Shown piece by piece: positions 44,046 through 52,575 of a stretch of 64,000 bases of DNA (the first letter of the stretch is position 1; the number at the start of each line of letters is the position of its first letter). A program made the translations under genes and the position numbers. Location: the NCBI RefSeq assembly GCF_000337735.1, contig NZ_AOHX01000039.1, positions 312,472-376,471 on the forward strand. The letters run 5' to 3'. The notes under the pieces were generated by a model, which saw only the letters and a program-made list of their open reading frames with translations, did not search any database and was not told where the DNA came from. The DNA is from Natronorubrum sulfidifaciens JCM 14089. Lineage in GTDB: Archaea > Halobacteriota > Halobacteria > Halobacteriales > Natrialbaceae.

Positions 44046-45571
44046 TGGCGGTGTTCCAACTCCCTGAGTGGATGGCACTCGCACCGGCATTGATCATGGC
44101 TGTGACCGCGCTGGCGCTGTTCGTCTTCGACAGCATCTCGCCGCGGTCGACGAACCGGTCGCTGCTTGCTGGAACCGCAGCGGCCGGCTCACTCGCATCA
44201 CTGGCCGTCGCCGTCTGGTTCAGTACTGCCGGCGTCGGGACGCCCACGATAGACGGCGGTCTCGGCGAAATCGAGCCGATCCACGGGCTCGTCGTCGACC
44301 AGCTCGCGCTGTACTTCATGATCGTTGTCGCGATCGTCACCGCACTGGTCGCCGTCGCAAGCTACGACTATCTTGTCGACCACGCCTATCAGGCCGAGTA
44401 CTACTCGCTCGTCATGCTCGCGGCGACCGGCATGTCGATGATGGCCGCCGCAAACAGCCTCGTGACGATCTTCATCGCCCTCGAGCTTGCGAGCCTGCCG
44501 TCGTACGCACTCGTGGCGATCTTGAAAGACAACCGTGGGAGCGTCGAAGCCGGGCTGAAATACTTCTTGATCGGCGCGCTCTCGTCGGCGATCTTCGTCT
44601 ACGGGATCTCGCTGGTCTACGGCGCGACCGGCCACCTGTATCTGGCCGACATCGCTGCCGTCATCGAAGCCGGCGGGGCGGACGGCTACGGCAGCCTGCT
44701 CGGGCTCGGTATTCTCATGCTGATCGGTGGCTTCGCGTACAAAACCGCGAGCGCGCCGTTTCACTTCTGGGCCCCGGATGCGTACGAGGGCGCGCCGGCT
44801 CCGATCAGTGCGTTCCTCTCATCGGCATCGAAAGCCGCTGGCTTCGTGATCGCGTTCCGCGTGTTCACGGAGGCATTCCCGGTCGCGGCGACACAGGAGC
44901 TGATCGGTCTCGACTGGACGATCGCCTTCGTCATCCTCGCAATCGTTACGATGACGATCGGGAACTTCGCGGCGGCGACTCAGAACAACGTCAAGCGGAT
45001 GCTCGCGTACTCCTCGATCGGCCACGCTGGCTACGCGCTGATCGGGCTGGCGGCCCTCTCGGCCGACGGTGGCGAGCTCGTGATGGGTGCCGCGATGATG
45101 CACTTGCTCGTCTACGGCTTCATGAACACGGGCGCGTTCCTGTTCGTTGCACTCGCCGAACACTGGGACGTCGGCCGCACGTTCGAAGACTACAACGGCC
45201 TCTCGGCACAGGCACCCGTTGCGTGTGCCGCGCTGGTGGTCTTCATGTTCAGCCTCGCCGGTGTGCCGCCGTTTGCCGGCTTCTGGAGCAAGTACTTCCT
45301 CTTTACCGGCGCGATCAGTATCGGCAGCACCGCCATGCTCGCCGTCGCTGCCGCGCTGGTGGTCAACAGCGCACTCTCGCTGTACTACTACTCCCGACTG
45401 GTCAAAGCCGTCCTGATCGAGGACCCACTCGCAGACCGTGGCGCACTCGACCAGCCGACGGGCCTCTACGCTGCGATCATCGTCGCCGCCGTGATGACGG
45501 TCGCGTTGCTCGCCGGATTCGGACCGATCGCCGAGGCCGCAACTGACGCCGCTGCTGCAGCGCTCGCCTGA
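44045..45571 (+). CDS. nuoN: NADH dehydrogenase-like complex, subunit N
   Basis: The 508-residue third antiporter-like pump has I-F-I-A-L-E-L-A-S-L-P-S-Y-A-L-V-A and K-T-A-S-A-P-F-H-F-W-A-P-D-A-Y-E-G-A-P-A-P-type loops, N-V-K-R-M-L-A-Y-S-S-I-G-H-A-G-Y and the late conserved G-F-W-S-K-Y. It ends the operon; an Ala-rich C-terminus precedes a 47-bp gap to the next gene, so read-through transcription of that gene is possible. Confidence 0.97.
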   Translation: MAVFQLPEWMALAPALIMAVTALALFVFDSISPRSTNRSLLAGTAAAGSLASLAVAVWFSTAGVGTPTIDGGLGEIEPIHGLVVDQLALYFMIVVAIVTALVAVASYDYLVDHAYQAEYYSLVMLAATGMSMMAAANSLVTIFIALELASLPSYALVAILKDNRGSVEAGLKYFLIGALSSAIFVYGISLVYGATGHLYLADIAAVIEAGGADGYGSLLGLGILMLIGGFAYKTASAPFHFWAPDAYEGAPAPISAFLSSASKAAGFVIAFRVFTEAFPVAATQELIGLDWTIAFVILAIVTMTIGNFAAATQNNVKRMLAYSSIGHAGYALIGLAALSADGGELVMGAAMMHLLVYGFMNTGAFLFVALAEHWDVGRTFEDYNGLSAQAPVACAALVVFMFSLAGVPPFAGFWSKYFLFTGAISIGSTAMLAVAAALVVNSALSLYYYSRLVKAVLIEDPLADRGALDQPTGLYAAIIVAAVMTVALLAGFGPIAEAATDAAAAALA

Positions 45572-45618
45572 GCGCGCAGCCGGTAGCTTTTACCCGTCTC
45601 GGTGGCAAGCCGGCATAC

Positions 45619-47130
45619 ATGGTTTTCCGGCTCGTACTCGGGTGTGGAACCGTCGGTCGGAAAGTCGTCGAACGGTTCCACGATCGCGGCGACGCTGCTC
45701 GAGACCGACTCCTCGTCGTGACCGACGATACGAGCACTGTCGAGACGCTTCGTGACGAGAGCGTGCTCGCTCGAGACGCCGATCCGACCGACCCATCTGT
45801 ACTCGAGCCCCTCGAGTCTCCGGACGTCGTCTTCGTTGCCAGCGATCGCACCGACAGCAACCGAGCCATCCTCGAGCACGCTCGAGCACGGTTCCCGGAA
45901 ACGTCGATCGTCGCCTATCTCGGTGGGAACGCGACCCCGGCCGACCGGGACGCGTTCGAGACGCTTGCAGACACAACCATCGATGCCGAGACGGCGATGG
46001 TCGATCACGTCCTCGAGAGTGTGGCCCGGCCGTCGGCAGACGCCGCGATCGGCCTTCGAAAACAGCTGGCGTCGATCGATGGCCGACTGGCGGTCGTCAT
46101 GCACGACAACCCGGACCCGGATGCAATCGCCAGCGCCGTCGGCTTAGTCGACATCGCCGCGGAAGTCGGCGTCGACGCTGACGCCTGCTATTTCGGCACG
46201 ATCTCACATCAGGAAAACCGCGCGATGGTCAACCTGCTCGATCTCGACCTCCGAAATCTGTCGCCGACGGATTCGCTCGAGGGCTACGATGCGTTTGCAC
46301 TGGTCGATCACTCCCGACCCGGTGTTAACGACCAGTTGCCCGACGATTTGGCCGTCGACATCGTGATCGACCATCACCCACCTCGCGGCCCTGTCCCCGG
46401 CGCGTTCGTCGACCTCCGAGAACACGCGGGGGCAACCAGTACCGTCCTGACGGACTACCTCGATCGGTTCGAAATCGAACCCAGCGTGGCGACAGCGACG
46501 GCGTTGCTCTACGGCATCCGAATCGACACGAACGACTTCACTCGAGAGGTGTCGCCGGCGGATTTCAACGCCGCCTCAGCGCTCTGTCCGTACGTCGATG
46601 CAGCGGTTCTCGAGCAGATCGAGCAGCCGACAGTCGAAGGCGAAACCTTAGAGACGATCGCTCGAGCGATCAAAAACCGCGTTCAGCGAGAGTCGGTCGC
46701 CGTCGCAAGCGTCGGGCGGATCAGCGACCGGGACGCGTTGCCACAGGCAGCCGATCAGCTACTGGCGATGGAGGGCGTCGATACGACGCTGATCTTCGGA
46801 TTCCGCGACGAAATGGCGTTTCTCTCGGCACGATCGCGGGCGTCCGACATCGATCTCGGCGAGGCCCTTCGAGATGCGTTCGATCGGATCGGCAGCGCCG
46901 GTGGACACGCCGATATGGCCGGTGCACAACTCGATATCGGCATTCTTGGCAGTGCGAACGACGAAGACGAAGTCGAGTCGATCGTCAGTGTCGTCGAGGA
47001 AGTGATCACGAACCGGTTTTTCGAGGCGATCGAGACCCAACCCGGGGCGTCGGTTGGTGCCTACACCCAGACCAGCCAGTGGCTGTTTACGATCGACGAC
47101 GGTGACGTCGAACACGAAGAGTCCGTCTAG
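45619..47130 (+). CDS. RCK_N (TrkA-N) - DHH/DHHA1 phosphoesterase fusion
   Basis: This 503-residue protein is a two-part fusion. Residues 1 to about 130 form a Rossmann TrkA-N-like domain starting V-F-R-L-V-L-G-C-G-T-V-G-R-K-V-V. Residues of about 150-480 form a DHH phosphoesterase with D-N-P-D-P-D-A-I-A-S-A, V-D-H-S-R-P, V-I-D-H-H-P and a DHHA1 G-S-A-G-G-H-A-D-M-A-G-A. It resembles GdpP/NrnA-type enzymes acting on small nucleotides such as cyclic di-AMP or nanoRNA, with a nucleotide-sensing RCK module. Combining potassium-channel-type sensing with nucleotide hydrolysis suits an osmotically stressed cell, but the substrate is unproven. Confidence 0.85.
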   Translation: MVFRLVLGCGTVGRKVVERFHDRGDAARDRLLVVTDDTSTVETLRDESVLARDADPTDPSVLEPLESPDVVFVASDRTDSNRAILEHARARFPETSIVAYLGGNATPADRDAFETLADTTIDAETAMVDHVLESVARPSADAAIGLRKQLASIDGRLAVVMHDNPDPDAIASAVGLVDIAAEVGVDADACYFGTISHQENRAMVNLLDLDLRNLSPTDSLEGYDAFALVDHSRPGVNDQLPDDLAVDIVIDHHPPRGPVPGAFVDLREHAGATSTVLTDYLDRFEIEPSVATATALLYGIRIDTNDFTREVSPADFNAASALCPYVDAAVLEQIEQPTVEGETLETIARAIKNRVQRESVAVASVGRISDRDALPQAADQLLAMEGVDTTLIFGFRDEMAFLSARSRASDIDLGEALRDAFDRIGSAGGHADMAGAQLDIGILGSANDEDEVESIVSVVEEVITNRFFEAIETQPGASVGAYTQTSQWLFTIDDGDVEHEESV

Positions 47131-47185
47131 TGTCGGGGCCGGGCGGGAGGACAGTCTTTTGCTCGGGGAGACCGTTGAGCTACCT

Positions 47186-47992
47186 ATGGATGTCATGTCG
47201 GACAGGAGCAAGCCTCGAGTCGAGGAGTACATGACGCGCGACGTGGTGACGGTCGCCCCCGACTCGACCGTCGGTGACGTTGCGACGCGAATCGCCGAGA
47301 GCGACGAACACAGTGGCTTCCCTGTCTGTGAGCGCCGCCGCGTGGACGGGTTTATCAGCGCCCGTGACCTGTTGCTGGCGGACGATGACGATCCCATCTT
47401 CAAGGTGATGGCGACGGACTTACTCGTCGCCCATCCCGATATGAAAGTGACCGACGCGGCCCGCGTTATTCTCCGATCGGGTATCCAGAAGCTCCCCGTT
47501 GTCGACGACGCTGGCAACCTCGTCGGCATCATCTCGAACGCCGACGTGATCCGCAGTCAGATCGAGCGGGCAACCCCCGAGAAGGTAGGGAAACTGATGC
47601 GTACGTTAGAACAGATTCACGACATCAACCTCGAGCAAGAGCGCCGAACGGTTCCGATTGCGGCACTCACGCCCACGCAGGGGCGCGTGTACGCCGACGA
47701 ACTCGAGGGCCGGCGCTACGAACTCGAGCACGGACTGGCCGAACCGCTGGTCGTCATCGACAACAACGGAACGCTGCTGCTGGCCGACGGTCACCACCGG
47801 GTGCTCGCAGCGGATCGGCTCGATATCGACGAGATGGACGCCTACGTCATCGTCATCGACCAAGTGGTCGATCTGGGCATGGCCAACACGGCGAAAAAAG
47901 AGAATCTGGAGCGAATCGACGATATCGAAGTCGTCGACTACGCCCGCCACCCACTCGTCCAGACGACGAAGCGGCTGCAGTCAAAGCGGTAG
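47186..47992 (+). CDS. CBS-domain pair fused to a ParB-like domain
   Basis: The 268-residue protein has two CBS motifs (Y-M-T-R-D-V-V-T-V-A-P-D-S-T-V and V-A-H-P-D-M-K-V-T-D-A-A-R-V, with L-P-V-V-D-D-A-G-N-L-V-G-I-I-S). A ParB/sulfiredoxin-like domain follows with L-V-V-I-D-N-N-G-T-L-L-L-A-D-G-H-H-R-V-L-A-A. CBS pairs bind adenine nucleotides; ParB-like folds bind DNA or hydrolyse CTP. The ATG chosen gives M-D-V-M-S-D-R; a start 9 bp downstream is equally possible. It begins 55 bp after the RCK-DHH gene in the same direction. Confidence 0.85.
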   Translation: MDVMSDRSKPRVEEYMTRDVVTVAPDSTVGDVATRIAESDEHSGFPVCERRRVDGFISARDLLLADDDDPIFKVMATDLLVAHPDMKVTDAARVILRSGIQKLPVVDDAGNLVGIISNADVIRSQIERATPEKVGKLMRTLEQIHDINLEQERRTVPIAALTPTQGRVYADELEGRRYELEHGLAEPLVVIDNNGTLLLADGHHRVLAADRLDIDEMDAYVIVIDQVVDLGMANTAKKENLERIDDIEVVDYARHPLVQTTKRLQSKR

Positions 47993-48112
47993 TACGGTGG
48001 TTTACGGCCCGGTTTTCGGGTCTATCGGTCGTTGACTGTTGTTCGACGGACTGACTGTCCGACCGGTTGGATACTGGTGAGGATTATCCGTGCCCGGCCA
48101 GTAGGTCGCTCG

Positions 48113-48865
48113 ATGACTGATGCCGGCGTCGGAACACCTGAGCGAGTCCTTATTGCAGGAGCGAGTGGCGACACTGGAACCGAACTACTGTCCGTGCTAC
48201 GGCCGACTGCACTTACTGTTCGCGCGTCGACACGCTCGTACGAACACGTCGACACCCTCGAGCGACTCGGTGCCGACGAGGTGATCGTCGCCGATTTCTT
48301 CGAGTCGGGCGAGACGGTTGCTGCCGTCGAGGACTGTGATATCGTCTACTGTGCGGTCGGGACGCCACCGAGTTGGCGACACACGGTCGGTGGCAAGTTA
48401 GTCGATCGCACGGGCGTCATCAACCTCGTGACCGCGGCACTCCACGCGGGTGTCTCCCACTTCGTCCTCGAGAGTGCGATCGGCGTCGGAAACTCGAAAG
48501 CGGGGCTTTCGGTGCCGGCTCGCCTGCTGATCCGTGGCTCGCTGCGAGCCAAGCGGGATGCCGAGGACGTGTTGTCCCGATCCGGCCTGCCGTATACGAT
48601 CTTTCGGCCGGGACGGCTGACGAACGACCCGCCGACAGAAGAGCCGGTCGTCGGCGTCGGCGGCACCTCCGTCTCGGGGTCGATCCCTCGAGCCGATGTC
48701 GCCCGCCTCATGGCCGTGGCACCGTTTACGCCCGCGGCACGAAACCGAACCTTCGAGGTCGTCAGTCGCGACGGACTCGCCGAACGGCCACGAAACGTCG
48801 TCAGCATCGACTGGGCGTTCGACCGTCTCGAAGAGTTCGAGACGACCACATGGGACGAGGACTGA
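48113..48865 (+). CDS. NAD(P)-binding Rossmann protein (NmrA/SDR-like)
   Basis: The 250-residue protein has V-L-I-A-G-A-S-G-D-T-G at residues 13-23, a nucleotide-binding glycine motif of the atypical SDR/NmrA type, then V-R-A-S-T-R-S and a V-I-V-A-D-F-F strand. The active-site region has H-F-V-L-E-S-A-I-G-V-G but no Y-x3-K pair, so oxidoreductase activity is doubtful. P-Y-T-I-F-R-P-G-R-L is the family's late signature. It may act as a redox or NADP sensor. The start was set at M-T-D-A-G because upstream residues are basic and unlike homologues. Confidence 0.82.
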   Translation: MTDAGVGTPERVLIAGASGDTGTELLSVLRPTALTVRASTRSYEHVDTLERLGADEVIVADFFESGETVAAVEDCDIVYCAVGTPPSWRHTVGGKLVDRTGVINLVTAALHAGVSHFVLESAIGVGNSKAGLSVPARLLIRGSLRAKRDAEDVLSRSGLPYTIFRPGRLTNDPPTEEPVVGVGGTSVSGSIPRADVARLMAVAPFTPAARNRTFEVVSRDGLAERPRNVVSIDWAFDRLEEFETTTWDED

Positions 48866-48887
48866 CGGTCGTCTGCGCCCGACTGTG

Positions 48888-48997
48888 ATAGTAGCCACTG
48901 AACGTCAGTGCACACCCAATCGCACGACTGGAGCGCGGTTTGGTGCGAGACCCGCGGACAGTGCGATCGGTGTGTAAACCGTTTCAGTTGTTACGAT
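48888..48997 (+). mobile_element. MITE-like element, copy 2 (about 110 bp, divergent centre)
   Basis: The left end ATAGTAGCCACTGAACG and right end CGTTTCAGTTGTTAC match copies 1 and 3, but the centre is longer by about 26 bp and mostly unrelated. It contains extra palindromic stretches (CACTGAACGTCAGTG near the left end). Flanked by convergent genes. Confidence 0.7.
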
Positions 48998-49079
48998 CGC
49001 GCGCTACTGTCGGACAGCAGTCAGTGAGACGTCGGTCGCGAAGTCGTGGCCGATCTTCGAATCGTGCTGGCCGACAGTA

Positions 49080-49883
49080 TCACAGCACCGTTGTCGAGAG
49101 CAGACCGACGACGCCGGCGAGCGTAAAGCCACTGCCGGGAATCGAGAGCAGGCCGCCGAAGATGAGATAGAGCACGCCGGAGCGCTGTCGGTCGGCGAGC
49201 ACGGTTGGTTCGCCCCCGGTCGTAATCTCGAGCCAGTCGTCGCCGGCGACCGTAACCGGCGTGTGTCGGCCGCCGTCGTGGTCGCTCGACTCCCGGACGG
49301 TGCCGCCGAAGACGTGAACGTCGTGTCCCGCCTCGAGGCGCTGCTCTCGGTACTGACGGCTCTCGTCGGTCGGAGCCACAGCCTTGGGTAGTTCGGTCGT
49401 CTGCAACCGGTCTCTTTCGTCGGGCGAGAGCGCGCTGTGGTCTGTCCACGTCGTCTCCGAACGCACCCAGTCGGTGCCCGAGAAGACAGCATTGGCTGGA
49501 TCGACTACGACACGGTCGACACCGTCTTCGACGGCGAAGGGCACGCCCGCTGACTGCCGGCCGTCGACCGTCCAGATCGGTTCACCCTCCTCGTCGCTGC
49601 CATCGCGAGCGCGTGACTGGACGGTGTATGCCAGACACGTCGTGCCGGTGATCGGTGCCTCGAGTGTCTGACCGTCGTGTTCCTGTGCGGTTCCGCCGAA
49701 CTCGACGAAACCGCTCGTCTCGGGGACGGCACGGAGCGAGACTGGTCCGGCCGCACGAAGCGTTCGTGCGGTCCGGACGCGACTGGCACCGACTGCGGCG
49801 ATAGACAGTCCACCACCCAGAAGGAGCAGACCGAACAGCGTCACACCCCCCATCACGAGGAGATCCGTCGACGACATGCCCAA
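49080..49883 (-). CDS. GIDE/MULAN-type membrane protein
   Basis: This 267-residue protein has an N-terminal membrane helix (residues 8-30) and a C-terminal hydrophobic segment (about 238-265). The central domain reads G-P-V-S-L-R-A-V, then F-G-G-T-A, then L-E-A-P-I-T-G-T-T-C-L-A-Y-T-V-Q. This matches the pattern of the BAM/GIDE domain of mitochondrial MULAN E3 ligases, without a RING finger. Prokaryotic homologues are of unknown function and thought to sense or remodel membranes. A start six bases downstream is possible. Confidence 0.7.
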   Translation of the reverse strand: MGMSSTDLLVMGGVTLFGLLLLGGGLSIAAVGASRVRTARTLRAAGPVSLRAVPETSGFVEFGGTAQEHDGQTLEAPITGTTCLAYTVQSRARDGSDEEGEPIWTVDGRQSAGVPFAVEDGVDRVVVDPANAVFSGTDWVRSETTWTDHSALSPDERDRLQTTELPKAVAPTDESRQYREQRLEAGHDVHVFGGTVRESSDHDGGRHTPVTVAGDDWLEITTGGEPTVLADRQRSGVLYLIFGGLLSIPGSGFTLAGVVGLLSTTVL

Positions 49884-50045
49884 CCGTTACGCATCGGTGT
49901 GCATAACTCTCGCGACACCGGCCGGCGTCACGGAGCAGACAGCCGTCCTCGGCCGTCGTATCCACCCTCGAGCGCACGCCTTGCGGTCGGGTACAGCACT
50001 CGGCCGAACGGTACAGTTACCCGCCCACACGGTGATGGCTGTCGT

Positions 50046-51356
50046 ATGACGAGCTGGATTGGCGATCTCTTTGGAAGCGATGTCGGCTGGACTCATCTCG
50101 AGGCGCTCGTCGATATCGGGAACCGGATGGCCGGCAGCGACGGCGAACGCGAGGCCGCAGAACTGACACGTGACGCGCTGACGGATGTCGGCGCGAGAAA
50201 CGCCCGCCTCGAGTCGTTCGACATTCAGGGCTGGACGCGCAGTGAGAGTTCGATCGAAGCCGGCGAGACGACCCAAAAGTGCATCGCACTCCCGCGCAGT
50301 CCGTCCGAGCGCGTGACTGCGCCGCTGGTTGATCTCGGCTACGGCCTTCCGGAGGATTTCGAGACGGCCGACCTCGAGGGCACGGTCGTGATGGTCAGAA
50401 GCGACATTCCGGAGTACGCCGAACGCTACATCCACCGCCGGGAGAAGTATTACCACGCCGTCGATCACGGGGCCGTCGGGTTCATCTATCGTAACCACGT
50501 CGAGGGCTGCCTGCCGCCGACTGGGAGTGTTGGGACCGAGTCGAATCCGATCGGCGAGATTCCAGCCGTCGGCGTCTCGAGCGAGGTCGGGGCGCGACTG
50601 GCTCGCCGGTTCGACGGCGAGGAACTCACGCTTGCGGTCGACGCCGAAATTCACGAGACAAGCAGTCAGAACGTCCACGCCGAACTCGGCCCCGACACCG
50701 ACGAGCGCGTGCTCGTGACCAGCCACGTCGACGCCCACGATATCGCGGAGGGTGCACTCGACAACGGCGCTGGCACGGCGATGCTCGTCGAACTCGCGAA
50801 CGCGCTGGCGAGTCGTGAGGCCGACCTCGAGACTTGCGTCGAGTTCGTCGCCTACGGGGCCGAGGAGGTGGGTCTGGTCGGCTCCGCCCGCCACGCCGAG
50901 ACGGCCGACCACGAGACGATCAAAGCGATCGTCAACAACGACGGCGTCGTTCGTGACCGAACGCTTTCGATGACGACCCATGGGTTCGACGGCCTCGAGG
51001 CCGCCGCAGACGCCGTTGCAGACCGCTACGATCACCCGATCGAGACGGTACCGAAACTCGGTCCCCACAGCGATCACTGGTCGTTCGTTCAGTGGGGCGT
51101 GCCGGGCACTCACGTCACGTCGACATCGGACGAGGTCGGCCGCGGTTGGGGCCACACTTTCGCCGACACCATCGAGAAACTCGAGCGACGAACCCTCCGG
51201 GAGCAAGCGATCTTGCTGACCGACCTCGTCGTCGAACTGGCGAGTGCGGACGTCACCGTCGTGCACCGAACGCCCGACGCCATCGCTGCCGACCTCGAGT
51301 CACAGGGGCTCGCCGAGGGGATGCAGATCACGGGCGACTGGCCGTACGAGTCGTAG
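50046..51356 (+). CDS. M28 family metallopeptidase (aminopeptidase-like)
   Basis: The 436-residue peptidase has a PA-like insert (about 115-200) within an M28 core. Zinc ligands are recognisable in V-T-S-H-V-D-A-H-D-I-A-E-G-A-L-D-N-G-A-G, A-Y-G-A-E-E-V-G-L-V-G-S, I-V-N-N-D-G and the late G-H-T-F-A-D-T. The second motif retains the catalytic Glu pair E-E. There is no signal peptide, so it likely works inside the cell on peptides. The ATG at M-T-S-W-I-G-D matches family starts; a far longer open frame upstream reads through the neighbouring promoter. Confidence 0.88.
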   Translation: MTSWIGDLFGSDVGWTHLEALVDIGNRMAGSDGEREAAELTRDALTDVGARNARLESFDIQGWTRSESSIEAGETTQKCIALPRSPSERVTAPLVDLGYGLPEDFETADLEGTVVMVRSDIPEYAERYIHRREKYYHAVDHGAVGFIYRNHVEGCLPPTGSVGTESNPIGEIPAVGVSSEVGARLARRFDGEELTLAVDAEIHETSSQNVHAELGPDTDERVLVTSHVDAHDIAEGALDNGAGTAMLVELANALASREADLETCVEFVAYGAEEVGLVGSARHAETADHETIKAIVNNDGVVRDRTLSMTTHGFDGLEAAADAVADRYDHPIETVPKLGPHSDHWSFVQWGVPGTHVTSTSDEVGRGWGHTFADTIEKLERRTLREQAILLTDLVVELASADVTVVHRTPDAIAADLESQGLAEGMQITGDWPYES

Positions 51357-51408
51357 TCGCTCGGGAGTCAACCGCACACTTTTTTCAGGTCCGCGCAAAC
51401 GGTGAGGC

Positions 51409-52227
51409 ATGGACGCCGCGTGGGCCGAAGCCGAACAGCCAGTTGTCGGAATCATCGAGCGGGCGTGTACGGACGACAGTGACGATGCCGGCACGCGGCT
51501 ACTCCGCGTCGACAACGGCCTCGAGGGACTCGTTTCGGACCACGGTGGGACGATCGCTCGTGGCACCCTCGAGGACGTGCTCGAAACCGACCCCTCACTG
51601 ATGGTGGCTGCAGGGGCGTCGACGCTTTCAGCGATCGCTCGAGCCGACCCCGACGCTCCCGTCCTCCCCGTTGGGGACATCGTCGGTCTCGAGACCGTCA
51701 ACCGGGACGTGCTGCCGGACGCGCTCGCAGTCGCACTCGCCGGCGACGCGACGATTCGCCAGCGGTCAGTGCTGGGTGTCGACGTCGACGACGGGACGAC
51801 TCGAGACGGTAACAACACCCCTGCGCGGGCGCTGTTCGACGTCACGCTCGTGACCGACGAACCCGCGCGAATCTCCGAGTACGGTGTCTCGAGTCGCGGC
51901 GAATCGGTGGCGACGTTTCGAGCCGACGGCGTCGTCGTCGCGACGCCGGCAGGCAGCCGTGGCTACGCCAGTGCCGTCGATGCGCCGCAGCTCTCCTCGG
52001 CCGTCGACGCCGTCGCTGTCACGCCGATTGCACCGTTTGTCATGCAGACGTGCCAGTGGGTGCTCCCCGAGGACGAGCTCACGCTCACCGTCGAGCGCAA
52101 CGATACGCCGGTCAGACTCGTCGTTGACGACCGGCCAGCCGAGACGGTCCCCGTCGACACAGCGGTCACGATCGCTGCTGACGGCGCGCTGTCGACGCTG
52201 TCCGTGCCCGACCTCGAGTCAGAATAG
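51409..52227 (+). CDS. NAD kinase-like protein with altered ATP/NAD motifs
   Basis: The 272-residue protein aligns in pattern with NAD kinases: a C-terminal domain with A-D-G-V-V-V-A-T-P-A-G-S-R-G-Y-A-S-A and V-A-V-T-P-I-A-P-F, equivalent to the usual T-P-T-G-S-T-A-Y and L-T-P-I-C-P stretches. However, the catalytic G-G-D-G-T loop is replaced by A-A-G-A-S-T, and the N-E motif is changed. Catalysis is therefore doubtful; a regulatory or distinct substrate role is possible. It lies 52 bp behind the peptidase gene. Confidence 0.75.
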   Translation: MDAAWAEAEQPVVGIIERACTDDSDDAGTRLLRVDNGLEGLVSDHGGTIARGTLEDVLETDPSLMVAAGASTLSAIARADPDAPVLPVGDIVGLETVNRDVLPDALAVALAGDATIRQRSVLGVDVDDGTTRDGNNTPARALFDVTLVTDEPARISEYGVSSRGESVATFRADGVVVATPAGSRGYASAVDAPQLSSAVDAVAVTPIAPFVMQTCQWVLPEDELTLTVERNDTPVRLVVDDRPAETVPVDTAVTIAADGALSTLSVPDLESE

Positions 52228-52242
52228 GTGACCGACGGGACC

Positions 52243-52488
52243 CTAGCTGTTGTGAGGTTCCTCGTCGCGGTGATTGTCCGGGTTGAGGGTCTCGCGGGCG
52301 TCGTTCTCCCGCTCGTCGGATTTGTGTTCGATATCCTGCCGGCGCTGTGCTTCGTCTTGGCGTTCTCGGGCCTCTTTCTCCGCTTCGGTGAGTCCCTCGT
52401 CCTCGTCGTCGGCCTCAGGGTCCTCGTGTGCCAGTTCGACGTCTCGTCCGTGTTCGTCTTTCCCAATCTCGTCGGTAGAATCGGACAT
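52243..52488 (-). CDS. Small highly charged acidic protein, 81 aa
   Basis: The protein has about 40% Asp plus Glu with Arg/Lys runs and no hydrophobic core (M-S-D-S-T-D-E-I-G-K-D-E-H at the start, E-A-E-K-E-A-R-E-R-Q-D-E-A-Q-R-R in the middle). It looks intrinsically disordered with a short amphipathic helix. Codon usage is haloarchaeal, and the gene converges tightly with the NAD kinase-like gene. No family recognised; it could be a hydrophilic stress protein. Confidence 0.6.
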   Translation of the reverse strand: MSDSTDEIGKDEHGRDVELAHEDPEADDEDEGLTEAEKEARERQDEAQRRQDIEHKSDERENDARETLNPDNHRDEEPHNS

Positions 52489-52575
52489 GCTGATCCCAAT
52501 AGGGCTACCGTCGAGTCCCGAAAAGACGTTTGGCTTGCGAGAGTCGGCGCAAGAGCACGAGATCTGTCGGCGGCG

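Noticed and set aside
44068-45546. A 492-codon open frame in another phase inside nuoN
   Set aside because: It lies entirely within the well-supported nuoN gene and is Arg-rich, as expected of an out-of-phase frame in GC-rich DNA.
49887-51266. A 459-codon minus-strand frame opposite the M28 peptidase
   Set aside because: The plus-strand frame has zinc-ligand motifs and a proper start; the antisense frame has no domain and mirrors codon bias.
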